A DNA stretch of 64,000 bases from Ornatilinea apprima. Lineage in GTDB: Bacteria; Chloroflexota; Anaerolineae; Anaerolineales; Anaerolineaceae. The stretch lies in assembly GCF_001306115.1 (NCBI RefSeq), contig NZ_LGCL01000045.1, positions 62,001 to 126,000 on the forward strand, read 5' to 3'. The position numbers and the translations under genes are program-made. Position 1 is the stretch's first letter. Each line of letters opens with the position of its first letter. The notes beneath the pieces were generated by a model. The model did no database searches. It was not told the origin of the DNA and saw nothing but the letters and a program-made list of their open reading frames with translations. Positions 1 through 10,650 of the stretch are shown piece after piece.

Positions 1-1
1 G

Positions 2-403
2 GTGGCGCGTCTGCGGGGCGGCTTCCCTGGCCTGCAAGTGGCTGGTTGGGACTGCCCGGCGTTTGAGGGGTTTGACGCCGCGCAAGAAGCTGCGGCCATT
101 GAACGGATTCGCGAGTCAAAGGCGGATATTGTTTGGGTGGCGTTGGGGTCTCCGCGGCAAGAGCGCTGGATGGCAGAAAATTACCGGCGCTGCGGCGGTG
201 TGCTGGTTGGGGTGGGGGCGGCGTTTGACTTCTTATCCGGCAACAAGCCGCAGGCGCCGCGCTGGATGCAGCGCGCGGGGCTGGAATGGCTTTTCCGGCT
301 GGCGAGCGAACCGCGGCGCTTGTGGCGGCGGTATCTTCAATACCCCAGGTTTGTGTGGCTGGTCTTCTTGCAACGGCTGGGGTTGAGAAAATTCCCGGTG
401 TAG
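2..403 (+). CDS. WecG/TagA/CpsF-family glycosyltransferase, C-terminal part
   Basis: The gene runs in from before the window, so only about the last 133 residues are visible. They carry the family's conserved stretches ADIVWVALGSPRQERWM and GVGAAFDFLSGNKPQAPRWM, followed by the basic tail (EPRRLWRRYL) seen at the end of WecG/TagA/CpsF enzymes. Family members transfer an amino-sugar (for example ManNAc or its acid) from a UDP-sugar to an undecaprenyl-PP-linked acceptor at the inner face of the membrane. The next gene, a sugar-phosphate transferase, starts 9 bp downstream, so the two are surely co-transcribed and act early in surface-polysaccharide assembly. The donor sugar cannot be read from the sequence. 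Confidence 0.88.
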   Translation: MARLRGGFPGLQVAGWDCPAFEGFDAAQEAAAIERIRESKADIVWVALGSPRQERWMAENYRRCGGVLVGVGAAFDFLSGNKPQAPRWMQRAGLEWLFRLASEPRRLWRRYLQYPRFVWLVFLQRLGLRKFPV

Positions 404-412
404 CGGGGTACT

Positions 413-1822
413 ATGTTCAGACGATTTTCGGCAAATTTCGCGGTCTTCTCCATTTTTTTTGACATGCTTCTGGTGGCGCTGGCGCTGCATGTGGCGGTGT
501 TGTTGCGCGTGCCGCTCAACCAGCTGCCTTTTTTGCAGTTCATCTCCGAGCCGATCACGCTTCCGCTTGAGCTGTATATTACCTTTCCGTTGCTGTGGGT
601 GGGGGTGTTTATCCTTTTCTCGGTTTACGACGGGCGCAAGAACATGCGGGTATGGATGGAATTAGCCAGCCTGACGCTGGGCAGTCTGCTGGCGACCATC
701 TCGATGGCGGGTATTCTCTTTCTCACCTATCGTGATGTTTCTCGTTTCTTATTTGTGTTCTTCGCGGTAACGGCTTTTTTGGGCATGGTGGGTTGGCGAA
801 TGGCTTACCGTCTGATCATCCGCTGCGGCATGCGCCCGCAGCATGAAGTGCGCCGGGTGTTGATTCTGGGCGCGGGCAAGGTGGGAAGAACGCTGCACGG
901 CTTTGTGAAGGAAAATGTGGAAGCGGGGCTGCGCTTCGTGGGCTTTTTGGATGACGACCCGTATAAGCAAGGCCGCGAAGATGTGCTGGGGCCTTTGGAC
1001 CACGCGCGGCAGGTGATTGAGCAGCAAGGTGTGGATGATGTGGTGATCGCGCTGCCGCGCTCGGCGCACGACCGCTTGAACAAGGTGGTGAGCGAGCTGC
1101 ACGATCTCCCGGTGCGGGTGTGGGTGATCCCGGATTATTTTTCGCTGACCCTGCATCAGGCGACAATTGAGACGTTTGCCGGCATTCCGCTGATGGACCT
1201 GCGCGCGCCGGCGCTGAGCGAATATCAGCGCATGATGAAACGGGCGTTTGATCTGGCGATTACCCTGGCAAGCCTGCCAGTAGTGCTGCCGTTGATGGCT
1301 GGAATCGCGCTGGCGGTCCGGCTGGACAGCCCGGGGCCTGTATTCTACTGTCCAACGCGGGTGGGCGAGAATGGGCGCATGTTCAAGATGTACAAGTTCC
1401 GCACGATGGTGCAGAACGCGGAAATGCTGCAGGCCAGCGTTGAGACGCGCGATGAAAACGGCAATTTGATCAACAAACGGCGCGACGATCCGCGGGTAAC
1501 GCGAGTGGGGCGATTTTTGCGGCGCACCAGCCTGGACGAGCTGCCGCAGTTGTTCAATGTGCTGCAAGGGACGATGAGCCTGATCGGCCCACGGCCAGAG
1601 CAGCCGTACCTGGTGAAGATGTATGATTTGTGGCAGCGCAAGCGCTTCGCGGTGCCGCAGGGAATGACGGGTTGGTGGCAGGTGAATGGCCGCAGCGATA
1701 AGCCGATGCACTTGCACACGGATGAAGATCTGTTTTATGTTCAGCACTACTCCATCTGGTTGGATTTGCAGATTTTACTGAAAACGATTTGGACTGTGCT
1801 GCGCGGAAAAGGCGCGTATTGA
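413..1822 (+). CDS. Exopolysaccharide polyprenyl glycosylphosphotransferase (WbaP/WcaJ-like)
   Basis: Predicted initiating transferase: it moves a hexose-1-phosphate from a nucleotide sugar to undecaprenyl phosphate. The 469 aa follow the family architecture. Four hydrophobic segments lie in residues 10-130, a CoA-binding-like Rossmann segment with GAGKVGRT near residue 150, a fifth hydrophobic segment near 280, and then the bacterial sugar-transferase domain with KMYKFRTM, RVTRVGRFLRRTSLDELPQL and SLIGPRPE. Length is normal. The stop overlaps the ATG of the following lipoprotein gene (TGATG), which points to translational coupling. A second protein of this family is encoded at 36319-37752. 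Whether glucose or galactose is transferred cannot be told. Confidence 0.92.
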   Translation: MFRRFSANFAVFSIFFDMLLVALALHVAVLLRVPLNQLPFLQFISEPITLPLELYITFPLLWVGVFILFSVYDGRKNMRVWMELASLTLGSLLATISMAGILFLTYRDVSRFLFVFFAVTAFLGMVGWRMAYRLIIRCGMRPQHEVRRVLILGAGKVGRTLHGFVKENVEAGLRFVGFLDDDPYKQGREDVLGPLDHARQVIEQQGVDDVVIALPRSAHDRLNKVVSELHDLPVRVWVIPDYFSLTLHQATIETFAGIPLMDLRAPALSEYQRMMKRAFDLAITLASLPVVLPLMAGIALAVRLDSPGPVFYCPTRVGENGRMFKMYKFRTMVQNAEMLQASVETRDENGNLINKRRDDPRVTRVGRFLRRTSLDELPQLFNVLQGTMSLIGPRPEQPYLVKMYDLWQRKRFAVPQGMTGWWQVNGRSDKPMHLHTDEDLFYVQHYSIWLDLQILLKTIWTVLRGKGAY

Positions 1823-2460
1823 TGGAACTGAAAAGGAAGATAACCATCATCAGTTTTTGTTTGGCCGGGTTGGTTCTGTCTTCAAGCGGATGCAGCCTGC
1901 TGCCAGCAGCCAACACCGCGGCAGAAGCGTCTCCAACCGCGACTGCAACCCCACAGGCGGACGCCACCATGACCATCCCGCCTACCGTGACCAGAGCGCC
2001 TACCAGCACGGCAACCGTTACGCCGGTGGTGGTGTCGGCAACCAATACACCCCAGCCCGCGCTCACGCTGGCGATTGAGAATGCGACCTTTACGCTGGCC
2101 GGGGGATCACCGGTGTATACCGTCAATTTTGCGCGTCCAGAGGCGGGCTGTGGCTGGCTGGGATTGGCCGGTCAGGTGTTCGACGCGCAGGCGGTGCCGC
2201 TGCCCAACCTGCTGGTGGTTGTGGAAGGATACCTGGGCGAGACGCCTGTGGAAGGGCTGGCGCTGACGGGCAGCAGTCCCGCGTATGGGCCAGGGGGGTA
2301 TGAGGTTGTGCTGGGCAGACTGCCGGTGGAGAGCAGCAAGGCGCTGACGGTTTCTCTTTTTGACCTGGAGGGAAACCTGCTGGCTTCGCGGGTGGCGCTG
2401 GATACCTACGCGGACTGCGGGAAAAACCTGATTCTGGTCAATTTTGAAGCGGTCAGGTAA
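1822..2460 (+). CDS. Predicted lipoprotein in polysaccharide operon, unknown function
   Basis: The 212 aa protein starts at the ATG overlapping the upstream stop. A short basic N-terminus, hydrophobic stretch and lipobox (LVLSSSGC, Cys near residue 24) mark it as a lipoprotein. Residues 25-75 form a Thr/Pro/Ala-rich linker, and the remainder is a compact, probably beta-rich domain (residues 80-212) with two cysteines that I do not recognise. Its position between the initiating transferase and the chain-length protein suggests an accessory role in export or attachment of the polymer at the outer side of the membrane; that is inference from context only. Confidence 0.75.
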   Translation: MELKRKITIISFCLAGLVLSSSGCSLLPAANTAAEASPTATATPQADATMTIPPTVTRAPTSTATVTPVVVSATNTPQPALTLAIENATFTLAGGSPVYTVNFARPEAGCGWLGLAGQVFDAQAVPLPNLLVVVEGYLGETPVEGLALTGSSPAYGPGGYEVVLGRLPVESSKALTVSLFDLEGNLLASRVALDTYADCGKNLILVNFEAVR

Positions 2461-2559
2461 TCGAGCAGCGGAGTCAATTGCGTCAACTTCCGGCTGATTT
2501 CAACAGCGGAAAGAGAGAAATGCGCGCATGGTCCAGAGGCCGGATCGGCGGGCTTACGG

Positions 2560-2565
2560 TATAAT
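2560..2565 (+). promoter_or_regulatory. Possible -10 box before the Wzz-like gene
   Basis: A perfect TATAAT lies 38 bp upstream of the ATG at 2604, in the 143 bp gap after the lipoprotein gene. No convincing -35 is visible 16-18 bp upstream. It may be an internal promoter for the second half of the operon. Confidence 0.4.
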
Positions 2566-2603
2566 TTTGAAATTGTATTTGGATACTTGACCATCGAGGA
2601 AGC

Positions 2604-3410
2604 ATGAGCCAAAGGAAACCAGTCGATTTTTCTCCGTGGCACGAACTGCAGCGCATGTCGCGATCTGCATGGTTTTTGGTGCTGACCATCCTATTGGGGG
2701 CGATTGGCGGCGGCCTCGTCCATCAATTTATCCCACCGTTCTATGAAGCTCGCTCGGTGATGACGGTGCTGATTGATTACACCCGCACCGGCTATCTTGA
2801 AGATTACCAGCAGGACCAGATCATGGAGGCGGTGGGAGACCTGGTGGCGGCCACGGATGTGAAGCAGCAGGCGGCGGAACTGGCCGGGTGGCCACAGGAA
2901 GAGATTCAAAGCGGAGCGTATCTGGAGCATTTCTTTGTGGAGCGGCAGTATTTCAAATGGATTATGCGCGTGCGCAGCGCGAACGCGGAACTGGCTGCCG
3001 CGGCGGCCAACGCGTGGGCAGACGAGACCGCTCGATCCATTAATGAGGGTCTTGAACACGCCATTCTGGCTGGCGGTTTGGAGCGCTACCAATACGCGCT
3101 GGAGAAATGCCTGGAGCAAATCGCGCTGGTCGAACCGGTGCAGGCTTATTGTTCTGTGAATAATCTGGCCGAACTTCAAAGCGAATTGGAATCATCCGCT
3201 AAAGTGCTGCGCGATGAGCGGGTATTGAGCAAGGGACTGATCCCGGCCATTACCTATGAAGTAAATGAAAAAGCTGTGGTCCCCAATGCGCCGGTGGCGC
3301 GGGGGCGCAACACGTTGATCCTGGCTGGCATGGCGGTTGGGCTGGGGCTGGGCGTTCTTGGCCTGGCGGTTGATCTGCCGGCGCGATTACTGCGGCGGAG
3401 AGAACCATGA
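2604..3410 (+). CDS. Wzz/GumC-like polysaccharide chain-length protein
   Basis: The 268 aa protein has one membrane segment near each end (about residues 24-45 and 232-255) with a mostly helical middle part, the topology of polysaccharide co-polymerases that set chain length with a Wzy polymerase. The first segment is followed by FIPPFYEARSVM, close to the usual start of a Wzz domain. It is shorter than typical GumC proteins and has no C-terminal tyrosine-kinase domain. AGGA sits a few bases before the ATG. The end overlaps the next gene by 4 bp (ATGA), and that gene looks like its polymerase partner. Family assignment rests on topology and context more than on a diagnostic motif. Confidence 0.7.
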   Translation: MSQRKPVDFSPWHELQRMSRSAWFLVLTILLGAIGGGLVHQFIPPFYEARSVMTVLIDYTRTGYLEDYQQDQIMEAVGDLVAATDVKQQAAELAGWPQEEIQSGAYLEHFFVERQYFKWIMRVRSANAELAAAAANAWADETARSINEGLEHAILAGGLERYQYALEKCLEQIALVEPVQAYCSVNNLAELQSELESSAKVLRDERVLSKGLIPAITYEVNEKAVVPNAPVARGRNTLILAGMAVGLGLGVLGLAVDLPARLLRRREP

Positions 3411-4910
3411 TTCAGCGCCTCTGGTCTGGTTTTCGGGAGTGGGGCTGGACGCTGTTCGTGGTCAGTATGCCCATCACCAGCATGCCGCTGGTGATTCGGC
3501 TGGTCGGCTCGGACACGGTGGCCTCACCGGCAGTGCCTTTGATGGCCGTGCTGCTGGCGGGTTGGGCGCTGCCGCTGTGGCTGAAAGGGGCAAAACTGCC
3601 CAGTCTCACGCTGCCGTTGTTGGGTTTTGCCTTGTCCGCGTTTATCTCCTGCGCGGCAGCGTTTTTCTTATTGATCCCCCCCAATAATGATATCAGCGTG
3701 CTGCGCAGCGAAATGGTGGCATTGGCGACTCTGCTGGTTGGAATGGGGTTTTACTTCTTAACCGTGATGATGGCGGCCGGGGAAGGTAAGATTATCAAAA
3801 GCCTGCGGTTGTTGAATCTGGCTGGTTTTCTGGTGATTGTGTGGTGCGTCGCCCAGGCTGTGGCATGGAGAGTTTTCGACGGGTATCCGCAGTGGATGCG
3901 CGATTTTCATGATTTGTATTCCCGCGCGCCGCTCTTCAATAACCGCGTAACCGGCTTTGCCCTGGAACCGTCGTGGCTGGCCAACCAGTTGAATTTATTG
4001 TTTTTGCCGTTCTGGCTGGCTGCCAGCGTTAAGCGCTGGTCCGCGTTTCCGTGGAAGTTCTTGCGCTGGTTTCATGTGGAAGATGGTTTGCTGGCCGGGG
4101 GGCTGATATGTCTGCTGCTTTCGCTCTCGCGGGTGGGCTTGCTGGCGTTTATGTTGATGACCGCGTTTCTGGCGCTGCGCTTGAACCTGTGGCTGACGCG
4201 CTGGATTGAAGGCAAGCTGAGCGCGCGGAACATTTTTCGAGGGTCGAATGAAGCCCGCCGCAAACGCCTCTTGCAAATATTGATCGGCGGCGGGCTGGTA
4301 TTGTTTTATCTGATCGCTATTGTTGGGCTGGGTGTGGTGTTAAGCCGCACAGATCCGCGCATGGAGGATCTGTTCAACTTTTCGCTGGGAGCGCGCAATC
4401 CCATTTTGGAATACGCCAACAGCCTCAACTTTTCTACGCGGATTGTCTACTGGCAGGCTGGCTGGGGAACGTTTAACGATTTTCCCTGGTTGGGGGTGGG
4501 GCTGGGAAATGCCGGCTATTACTTTCAGCAAAAGCTGGACCCCTTTGCATGGGAATTGGTCGAAGTGCGAAATCTGGTTTACCGCTCGGGCCAACTGCTG
4601 AATACAAAGTGTTTGTGGGTGCGAATATTGGCAGAGACCGGTGTGGTGGGCTTTGCGCTCTTTGCCGCCTGGTTGGCGGTGATGTGGAAAGCCGCCGACG
4701 CGCTTGAAAGGACACCACAGCCGCTTGATTCAATCATTGGATTAATGGGAAAATTATTAATCGTTGCGTTGATTATGGAGGGATTCAGCGTGGATTCATT
4801 TGCGCTGCCCTATATCTGGTTTTCGCTGGGTCTGGTGACCGCGGCGGCGTGGTTGAACCTGAAAAAGTTGAATGTTGGAATCGCAGGACAAAGAGAGGAT
4901 TTTACAGCAC

Positions 4911-4918
<8 letters not shown>
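3407..4918 (+). CDS. O-antigen ligase/polymerase-like membrane protein (Wzy/WaaL type)
   Basis: This 503 aa protein has roughly ten to twelve hydrophobic segments and, in the second half, a long hydrophilic loop (about residues 310-400), as in the O-antigen ligase family (Wzy_C). The segment GFALEPSWLANQLNLLFLPF resembles the conserved stretch before the large periplasmic loop, and GVGLGNAGYYF inside the loop is also typical. It most likely polymerises the repeat unit, or ligates the finished chain, on the outer face of the membrane. It overlaps the Wzz-like gene by 4 bp and the metalloprotease gene by 8 bp, so all three should be translated from one message. Polymerase and ligase cannot be separated by sequence alone. 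Confidence 0.82.
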
Positions 4919-6917
<1,999 letters not shown>

Positions 6918-6935
6918 ACCATCGAAACGAGAAAG

Positions 6936-6967
6936 AAAGGGCGGGGAACGGGTTCCTCGCCCTTTTT
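6936..6967 (+). terminator. Rho-independent terminator after metalloprotease gene
   Basis: An inverted repeat AAGGGCGGGGAAC/GTTCCTCGCCCTT with a short loop is followed by TTTTT. It closes the first polysaccharide operon. The reverse strand has a weaker T-rich run (CTTTCTTTC), so it may also serve the converging ytxH-like gene. Confidence 0.85.
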
Positions 6968-6987
6968 GGTTGGTTTGAATTGATTAG

Positions 6988-7206
6988 TTATGAGGACTTG
7001 GGTTCGCGCAGGCGGGTTAATTCGATTTCCAATTCCTGGCGTCGCTGAATGCCCGCGTTGCGAACTTCGCTTACGGTGTTGTCAATGTAGCCTTGAACTT
7101 CATCGCGCAGGGATTTTCCCGACGTAGGTGCCAGCAAAATGGCCAGGCCAGCGCCGATCAAACCGCCCAGCATCGCGCCAAAAATAAAATTCTCAATTTT
7201 CTTCAT
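6988..7206 (-). CDS. YtxH-domain small membrane protein
   Basis: The 72 aa protein begins MKKIENFIFGAMLGGLIGAGLAILLAP, the one-pass N-terminal segment with glycine zipper and LLAP(T/K)SG motif typical of the YtxH family, and ends in a charged amphipathic helix. YtxH proteins are small membrane proteins of general-stress regulons in Bacillus; their molecular role is not established. A GGAGG precedes the ATG. The start overlaps the end of the PAP2 phosphatase gene by 14 bp, so the two form an operon. Confidence 0.85.
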   Translation of the reverse strand: MKKIENFIFGAMLGGLIGAGLAILLAPTSGKSLRDEVQGYIDNTVSEVRNAGIQRRQELEIELTRLREPKSS

Positions 7207-8218
7207 ACGTACCTCCAGTGATAGATGGAATTATATCCGGTGATGACAGCCCAAGCTGGATGAAAAGCCACGGCGCTGCCGCGGACATCCAAAACGTGAC
7301 CAGGCTGTAACGAAAAAGCCGAAAAATGGCGGGGAGCCAGGTTTCTCCACGTGGGAGCAGTTCCCCCAGCCCAAACCATAAAACCAGAATACCTGCCAGA
7401 CCAACCAGAAACCGCAAAGCGCGGCGGAAAATGGAGCCAGAAACGTCGTAGCGCCGGTATTTGGAGAGGTAACAGGCCGTGCCAATCGCCATCCCCAGAA
7501 ATGTGCCGGTGATGGTGAAAAGCCCGGCTGTTGATGTGGGGTGGGGCAGATGATCGGGTGAGGTGATGGCAATATTTTCCAGCCAATCGGCGGGCATCTG
7601 CCAGTTGACGAGCAGGGCGTGCGGCACAAGACCAATCACAATCATCAGCAGGGCTATCAGGCAGGCCAGAGCAATCTGGCGGGCAAGCGTAAGGGTTTTC
7701 AACCACCGGCTGAGAGAGGGTTCCACGCGCAGATACAGGATTAAAAGCAAGCCCCCCAGCAGCCATCCAAGAACGACATCGCTGGTGAAATGCACGCCGA
7801 GAAAAATGCGCGAGAAGCCAATCAGAAACACCACGCTCAGCAGGGCCGCCGTGGCCCAGGGTTTGCGGATCAGCGCGGCGGCAAGCCCCCATAAGCTGGC
7901 CGCGTTTTGGGCGTGGCCAGAGGGAGCGCCAAACGATTTCTCGCTGATGAAGGCGCGCACGGCGGGGTCGAACCAATAGGGGCGAGAGGCATGCAGCGCC
8001 AGCTTGGTGATGCTGTTGACCCAATTGCTGAGAATCAACATGACGCCAATCCGCAGGCCAAACATGGGATCAATGCACCAGAAGAGCAGGGGCATAACCA
8101 GCATGTAAAACTCTTCGTTTCCCAGCGTGGTAACAGCCTTCATGAAGGGGACGATTGAATCTCCCAGAGACTGTGCCCAAAAGGTGATGGCAATTTCTAT
8201 GGCGTGAAGGGCTTCCAT
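7193..8218 (-). CDS. PAP2-superfamily membrane phosphatase
   Basis: The 341 aa protein carries the three-part acid-phosphatase signature: KLALHASRPYW (K-x6-RP), then PSGHAQ, then SRIFLGVHFTSDV (SR-x5-H-x3-D), so all catalytic residues are present. It has about eight hydrophobic segments, more than the six of simple PAP2 enzymes, with the extra ones in the C-terminal half. Such enzymes dephosphorylate lipid phosphates such as undecaprenyl-PP or phosphatidic acid. Location beside polysaccharide genes makes recycling of undecaprenyl-PP plausible, but it is on the opposite strand and the substrate is not proven. AAAGGCAG before the ATG supports the start. Confidence 0.88.
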   Translation of the reverse strand: MEALHAIEIAITFWAQSLGDSIVPFMKAVTTLGNEEFYMLVMPLLFWCIDPMFGLRIGVMLILSNWVNSITKLALHASRPYWFDPAVRAFISEKSFGAPSGHAQNAASLWGLAAALIRKPWATAALLSVVFLIGFSRIFLGVHFTSDVVLGWLLGGLLLILYLRVEPSLSRWLKTLTLARQIALACLIALLMIVIGLVPHALLVNWQMPADWLENIAITSPDHLPHPTSTAGLFTITGTFLGMAIGTACYLSKYRRYDVSGSIFRRALRFLVGLAGILVLWFGLGELLPRGETWLPAIFRLFRYSLVTFWMSAAAPWLFIQLGLSSPDIIPSITGGTYEEN

Positions 8219-8241
8219 CGGCCTGCCTTTGGTGAAAACGA

Positions 8242-8271
8242 TTGACGATGAAGTAAGGTTAATTGTACACT
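8242..8271 (+). promoter_or_regulatory. Promoter of transglutaminase gene, probably leaderless
   Basis: TTGACG (8242-8247), an 18 bp spacer and TACACT (8266-8271) form a sigma-70-like promoter. The -10 box ends exactly 6 nt before the ATG at 8278, so transcription would start at or next to the start codon. No Shine-Dalgarno sequence fits that ATG. Confidence 0.65.
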
Positions 8272-8277
8272 CATTCT

Positions 8278-10605
8278 ATGAAAAATGACCATCCACGCTG
8301 GTGGGACTTATCAACCACGCTGCTGCTCTTGCTCACAATCTGGGTGAGCGTCATTCGATTAACCGCGACTCACTGGGCCGATGGTCTGGAACGGGTCGAA
8401 TCTTTGGTGCTGGCCGGTCTGCTGGTAGGGGGATTAGCCGGGGCCAGCCGCCTGAGAAAGACAATCAGCACCCCGCTGCTGCTGGTTTTGACGCCGGCCG
8501 CGCTGCTGCTGGCGTTGATGGCCACGCTGCCGGGCTACCTTACATTGGAGACGCGCCTGACAGCGGTGCTTGCCCGCCTGTGGGAGACCCTGGTTCTCTT
8601 CTGGCGGAATGAAGCCATTCAGGACCCGATTTTGTTTATCGCCAGTATGGGGCTGGCGTTTTGGGGAATCAGCGTGCTGGCTGGATTTTCCATGCTGCGC
8701 AATGGACAACCGTGGGCGGCTGTGCTGCTGGCGGCGGTTGCGCTGGCTCTGGTGGACTATTATGATCCCAATCTGGAACACCGCGAGCGGTATCACGCAG
8801 TGTTTTTGCTGGCAGTGCTGCTGCTGGCGGCACGGGTCAACTTTTTGCACTCCAAGCGAGAATGGGCGCGGAAGCATATCAGTGTAGATACGGAAACTGG
8901 TGTGGGGATCACCCGCAGCGCGTTGATCAGCGCGCTGCTGCTGGTAACGGTTGCCTGGAACCTGCCCAGCCTGGGCAATTTCCTTGCTGAAACTTCGGAA
9001 ACCCGCGCGGAGAATGCCCGCTCGTGGTTTGGACTGAAGGACCGCATCTCCAACCTGGTGGCTGGATTGCAGGGCAGTTCCATGTCGGTGGTGGATTACT
9101 ATGGAAATTTCCTCTCGCTTGGAACGGGGAATCCGCTGGGGGATGAGACGGTTTTTCGCGTGCAGGCTTCAGAAAGCCGGGCGGGTGGGACGCGCTTCTA
9201 CTGGCGGGGCAACACCTATGATCATTATGAAGACGGCGGCTGGAACAACACACTGCGGATGAGAAGAGGGATTGCCCCAGAGGATTGGCCGCCTGCCGCG
9301 GATGCCGAGCCGCCCGCGCGGGTGATTGATTTCACCTACCAGGCAGAAGTCTCTGGCATGCGTACGATTTATCTGCCCGCCTCGCCGGATTGGCTTTCGA
9401 TCGCGGCGGTGGTGCAGGGCGCCGGTTTCGATGGGCAAGGGTTTGAGGTGGCTGGCGTCCAGTCCGCGGATGCGCTGAAATCGGGAGATACCTTTCAGCT
9501 GCAGGCGCGGGTGGTTTCACCTTCCGAGGTGATGCTGCGCCAGGCTGGTGAAGAATACCCCCAGTGGATCCGTGATCGCTATTTGCAGATGCCGGACGAC
9601 ATCCCGCAGCGGGTGAAAGACCTGGCGGCGCAGATCACCGCCGGGTTGGATACGCCCTACGATCAGGCCAAAGCGATCACCAGTTTTTTGCGCGATGAGA
9701 TTGAATACCGCGCCACAATCGAACGCCCGCCAGCCGGCCAGGAGGCAGTGGATTGGTTTTTGTTTGAGACCCAACAAGGCTTTTGTAATTACTACGCAAC
9801 GGCAGAAGTGTTGCTGCTGCGCTCGCTTGGTATTCCGGCGCGTTTAGCGGTGGGGTATGCCCAGGGAGCGAATCTGCAGGAAGCCTTCGCGTACCGGGTG
9901 CGGGTGATGGACACCCACGCCTGGCCGGAAGTTTACTTTCCGGGGATCGGTTGGATTGAATTTGAGCCGACCAGTTCGCAGCCAGCACTGGTCCGCCCGA
10001 CCGGCGCGACGCAGGAAGCGCTGCCAGAGAACTTCAGCAGCGGGCTAGAAGGAGCAGAAACCAGGCGGCCTGAGCGCCCTGATCCTGAAGAGGACCCAAT
10101 GGCGGTGGAATTGATTGAAGAAACTACCCCCGCGCCAGGTTTTTTTGAAACGCTCTGGCGGCGGTTTGGCGCGCTGCTGATTATCATTACCTTGCTGGCC
10201 GGGCTGGCTGTGTGGGCGCGGCAGCGCAGAGCGCAGGGTGCGGAGCCCATTCCGGTGCTGGTGGAGGGTGTATTGGCGCGGCGGGGATGGGATGTGCCGG
10301 AGTGGCTGAGCCGGCTGTCGGGCTGGTCAAAGCGGTCTGAGATTGAAAAGCAGTATGTGTCGTTGGGCTGGCTGATGTGGCTGATGGGAAAGCGCGCGGA
10401 AGCCGGGCAAACCCCCGCGGAGCGCGTGGCGGCGCTGCAGGAACTTCTGCCGGCTGTCAGCGATGACGCGGCGCTGTTTCTGGAAATTTATCACCTCGCA
10501 ATTTACAGCCCACACTCCGCGGACCTGGACAAGGCGGCACAGGCGGTTCGCAAAGTTTGGACCAGCGGCGTTCGAGGGCGGATAAAGCAGTGGTTAGGGA
10601 TATAA
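8278..10605 (+). CDS. Transglutaminase-like membrane protein (TgpA-type)
   Basis: The 775 aa protein follows the TgpA layout: five to six hydrophobic segments in residues 12-215, an extracytoplasmic middle domain, the transglutaminase core, a further membrane segment near residue 630 (FGALLIIITLLAGLAVWA) and a C-terminal cytoplasmic DUF4129-like region. Catalytic residues are visible: Cys in QGFCNYYATA, His in DTHAWPEVYF and the following GWIEFEPT. Such proteins act on peptide amide bonds outside the membrane; the physiological substrate is unknown. A TTG at 8263 is an alternative start, but the ATG at 8278 fits a leaderless transcript better. The gene stands alone between divergent PAP2 and the cyclase gene. 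Confidence 0.87.
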   Translation: MKNDHPRWWDLSTTLLLLLTIWVSVIRLTATHWADGLERVESLVLAGLLVGGLAGASRLRKTISTPLLLVLTPAALLLALMATLPGYLTLETRLTAVLARLWETLVLFWRNEAIQDPILFIASMGLAFWGISVLAGFSMLRNGQPWAAVLLAAVALALVDYYDPNLEHRERYHAVFLLAVLLLAARVNFLHSKREWARKHISVDTETGVGITRSALISALLLVTVAWNLPSLGNFLAETSETRAENARSWFGLKDRISNLVAGLQGSSMSVVDYYGNFLSLGTGNPLGDETVFRVQASESRAGGTRFYWRGNTYDHYEDGGWNNTLRMRRGIAPEDWPPAADAEPPARVIDFTYQAEVSGMRTIYLPASPDWLSIAAVVQGAGFDGQGFEVAGVQSADALKSGDTFQLQARVVSPSEVMLRQAGEEYPQWIRDRYLQMPDDIPQRVKDLAAQITAGLDTPYDQAKAITSFLRDEIEYRATIERPPAGQEAVDWFLFETQQGFCNYYATAEVLLLRSLGIPARLAVGYAQGANLQEAFAYRVRVMDTHAWPEVYFPGIGWIEFEPTSSQPALVRPTGATQEALPENFSSGLEGAETRRPERPDPEEDPMAVELIEETTPAPGFFETLWRRFGALLIIITLLAGLAVWARQRRAQGAEPIPVLVEGVLARRGWDVPEWLSRLSGWSKRSEIEKQYVSLGWLMWLMGKRAEAGQTPAERVAALQELLPAVSDDAALFLEIYHLAIYSPHSADLDKAAQAVRKVWTSGVRGRIKQWLGI

Positions 10606-10606
10606 T
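10601..10606 (+). promoter_or_regulatory. Possible -10 box before cyclase gene
   Basis: TATAAT overlaps the stop codon of the transglutaminase gene, 44 bp before the cyclase ATG. The -35 region is poor, so support is the -10 alone. Confidence 0.4.
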
Positions 10607-10650
10607 CGGGCACAATTCATAAGAACCCCGCAATTGATGGATGAAAAACG

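Noticed and set aside
749..1747. 332-codon open frame on the minus strand inside the sugar transferase gene
   Set aside because: His/Gln/Arg-rich composition typical of an antisense shadow; the plus strand has clear family motifs.
7203..8024. 273-codon minus-strand open frame in the PAP2 gene
   Set aside because: Another frame of a gene that has all PAP2 motifs; no motif of its own.
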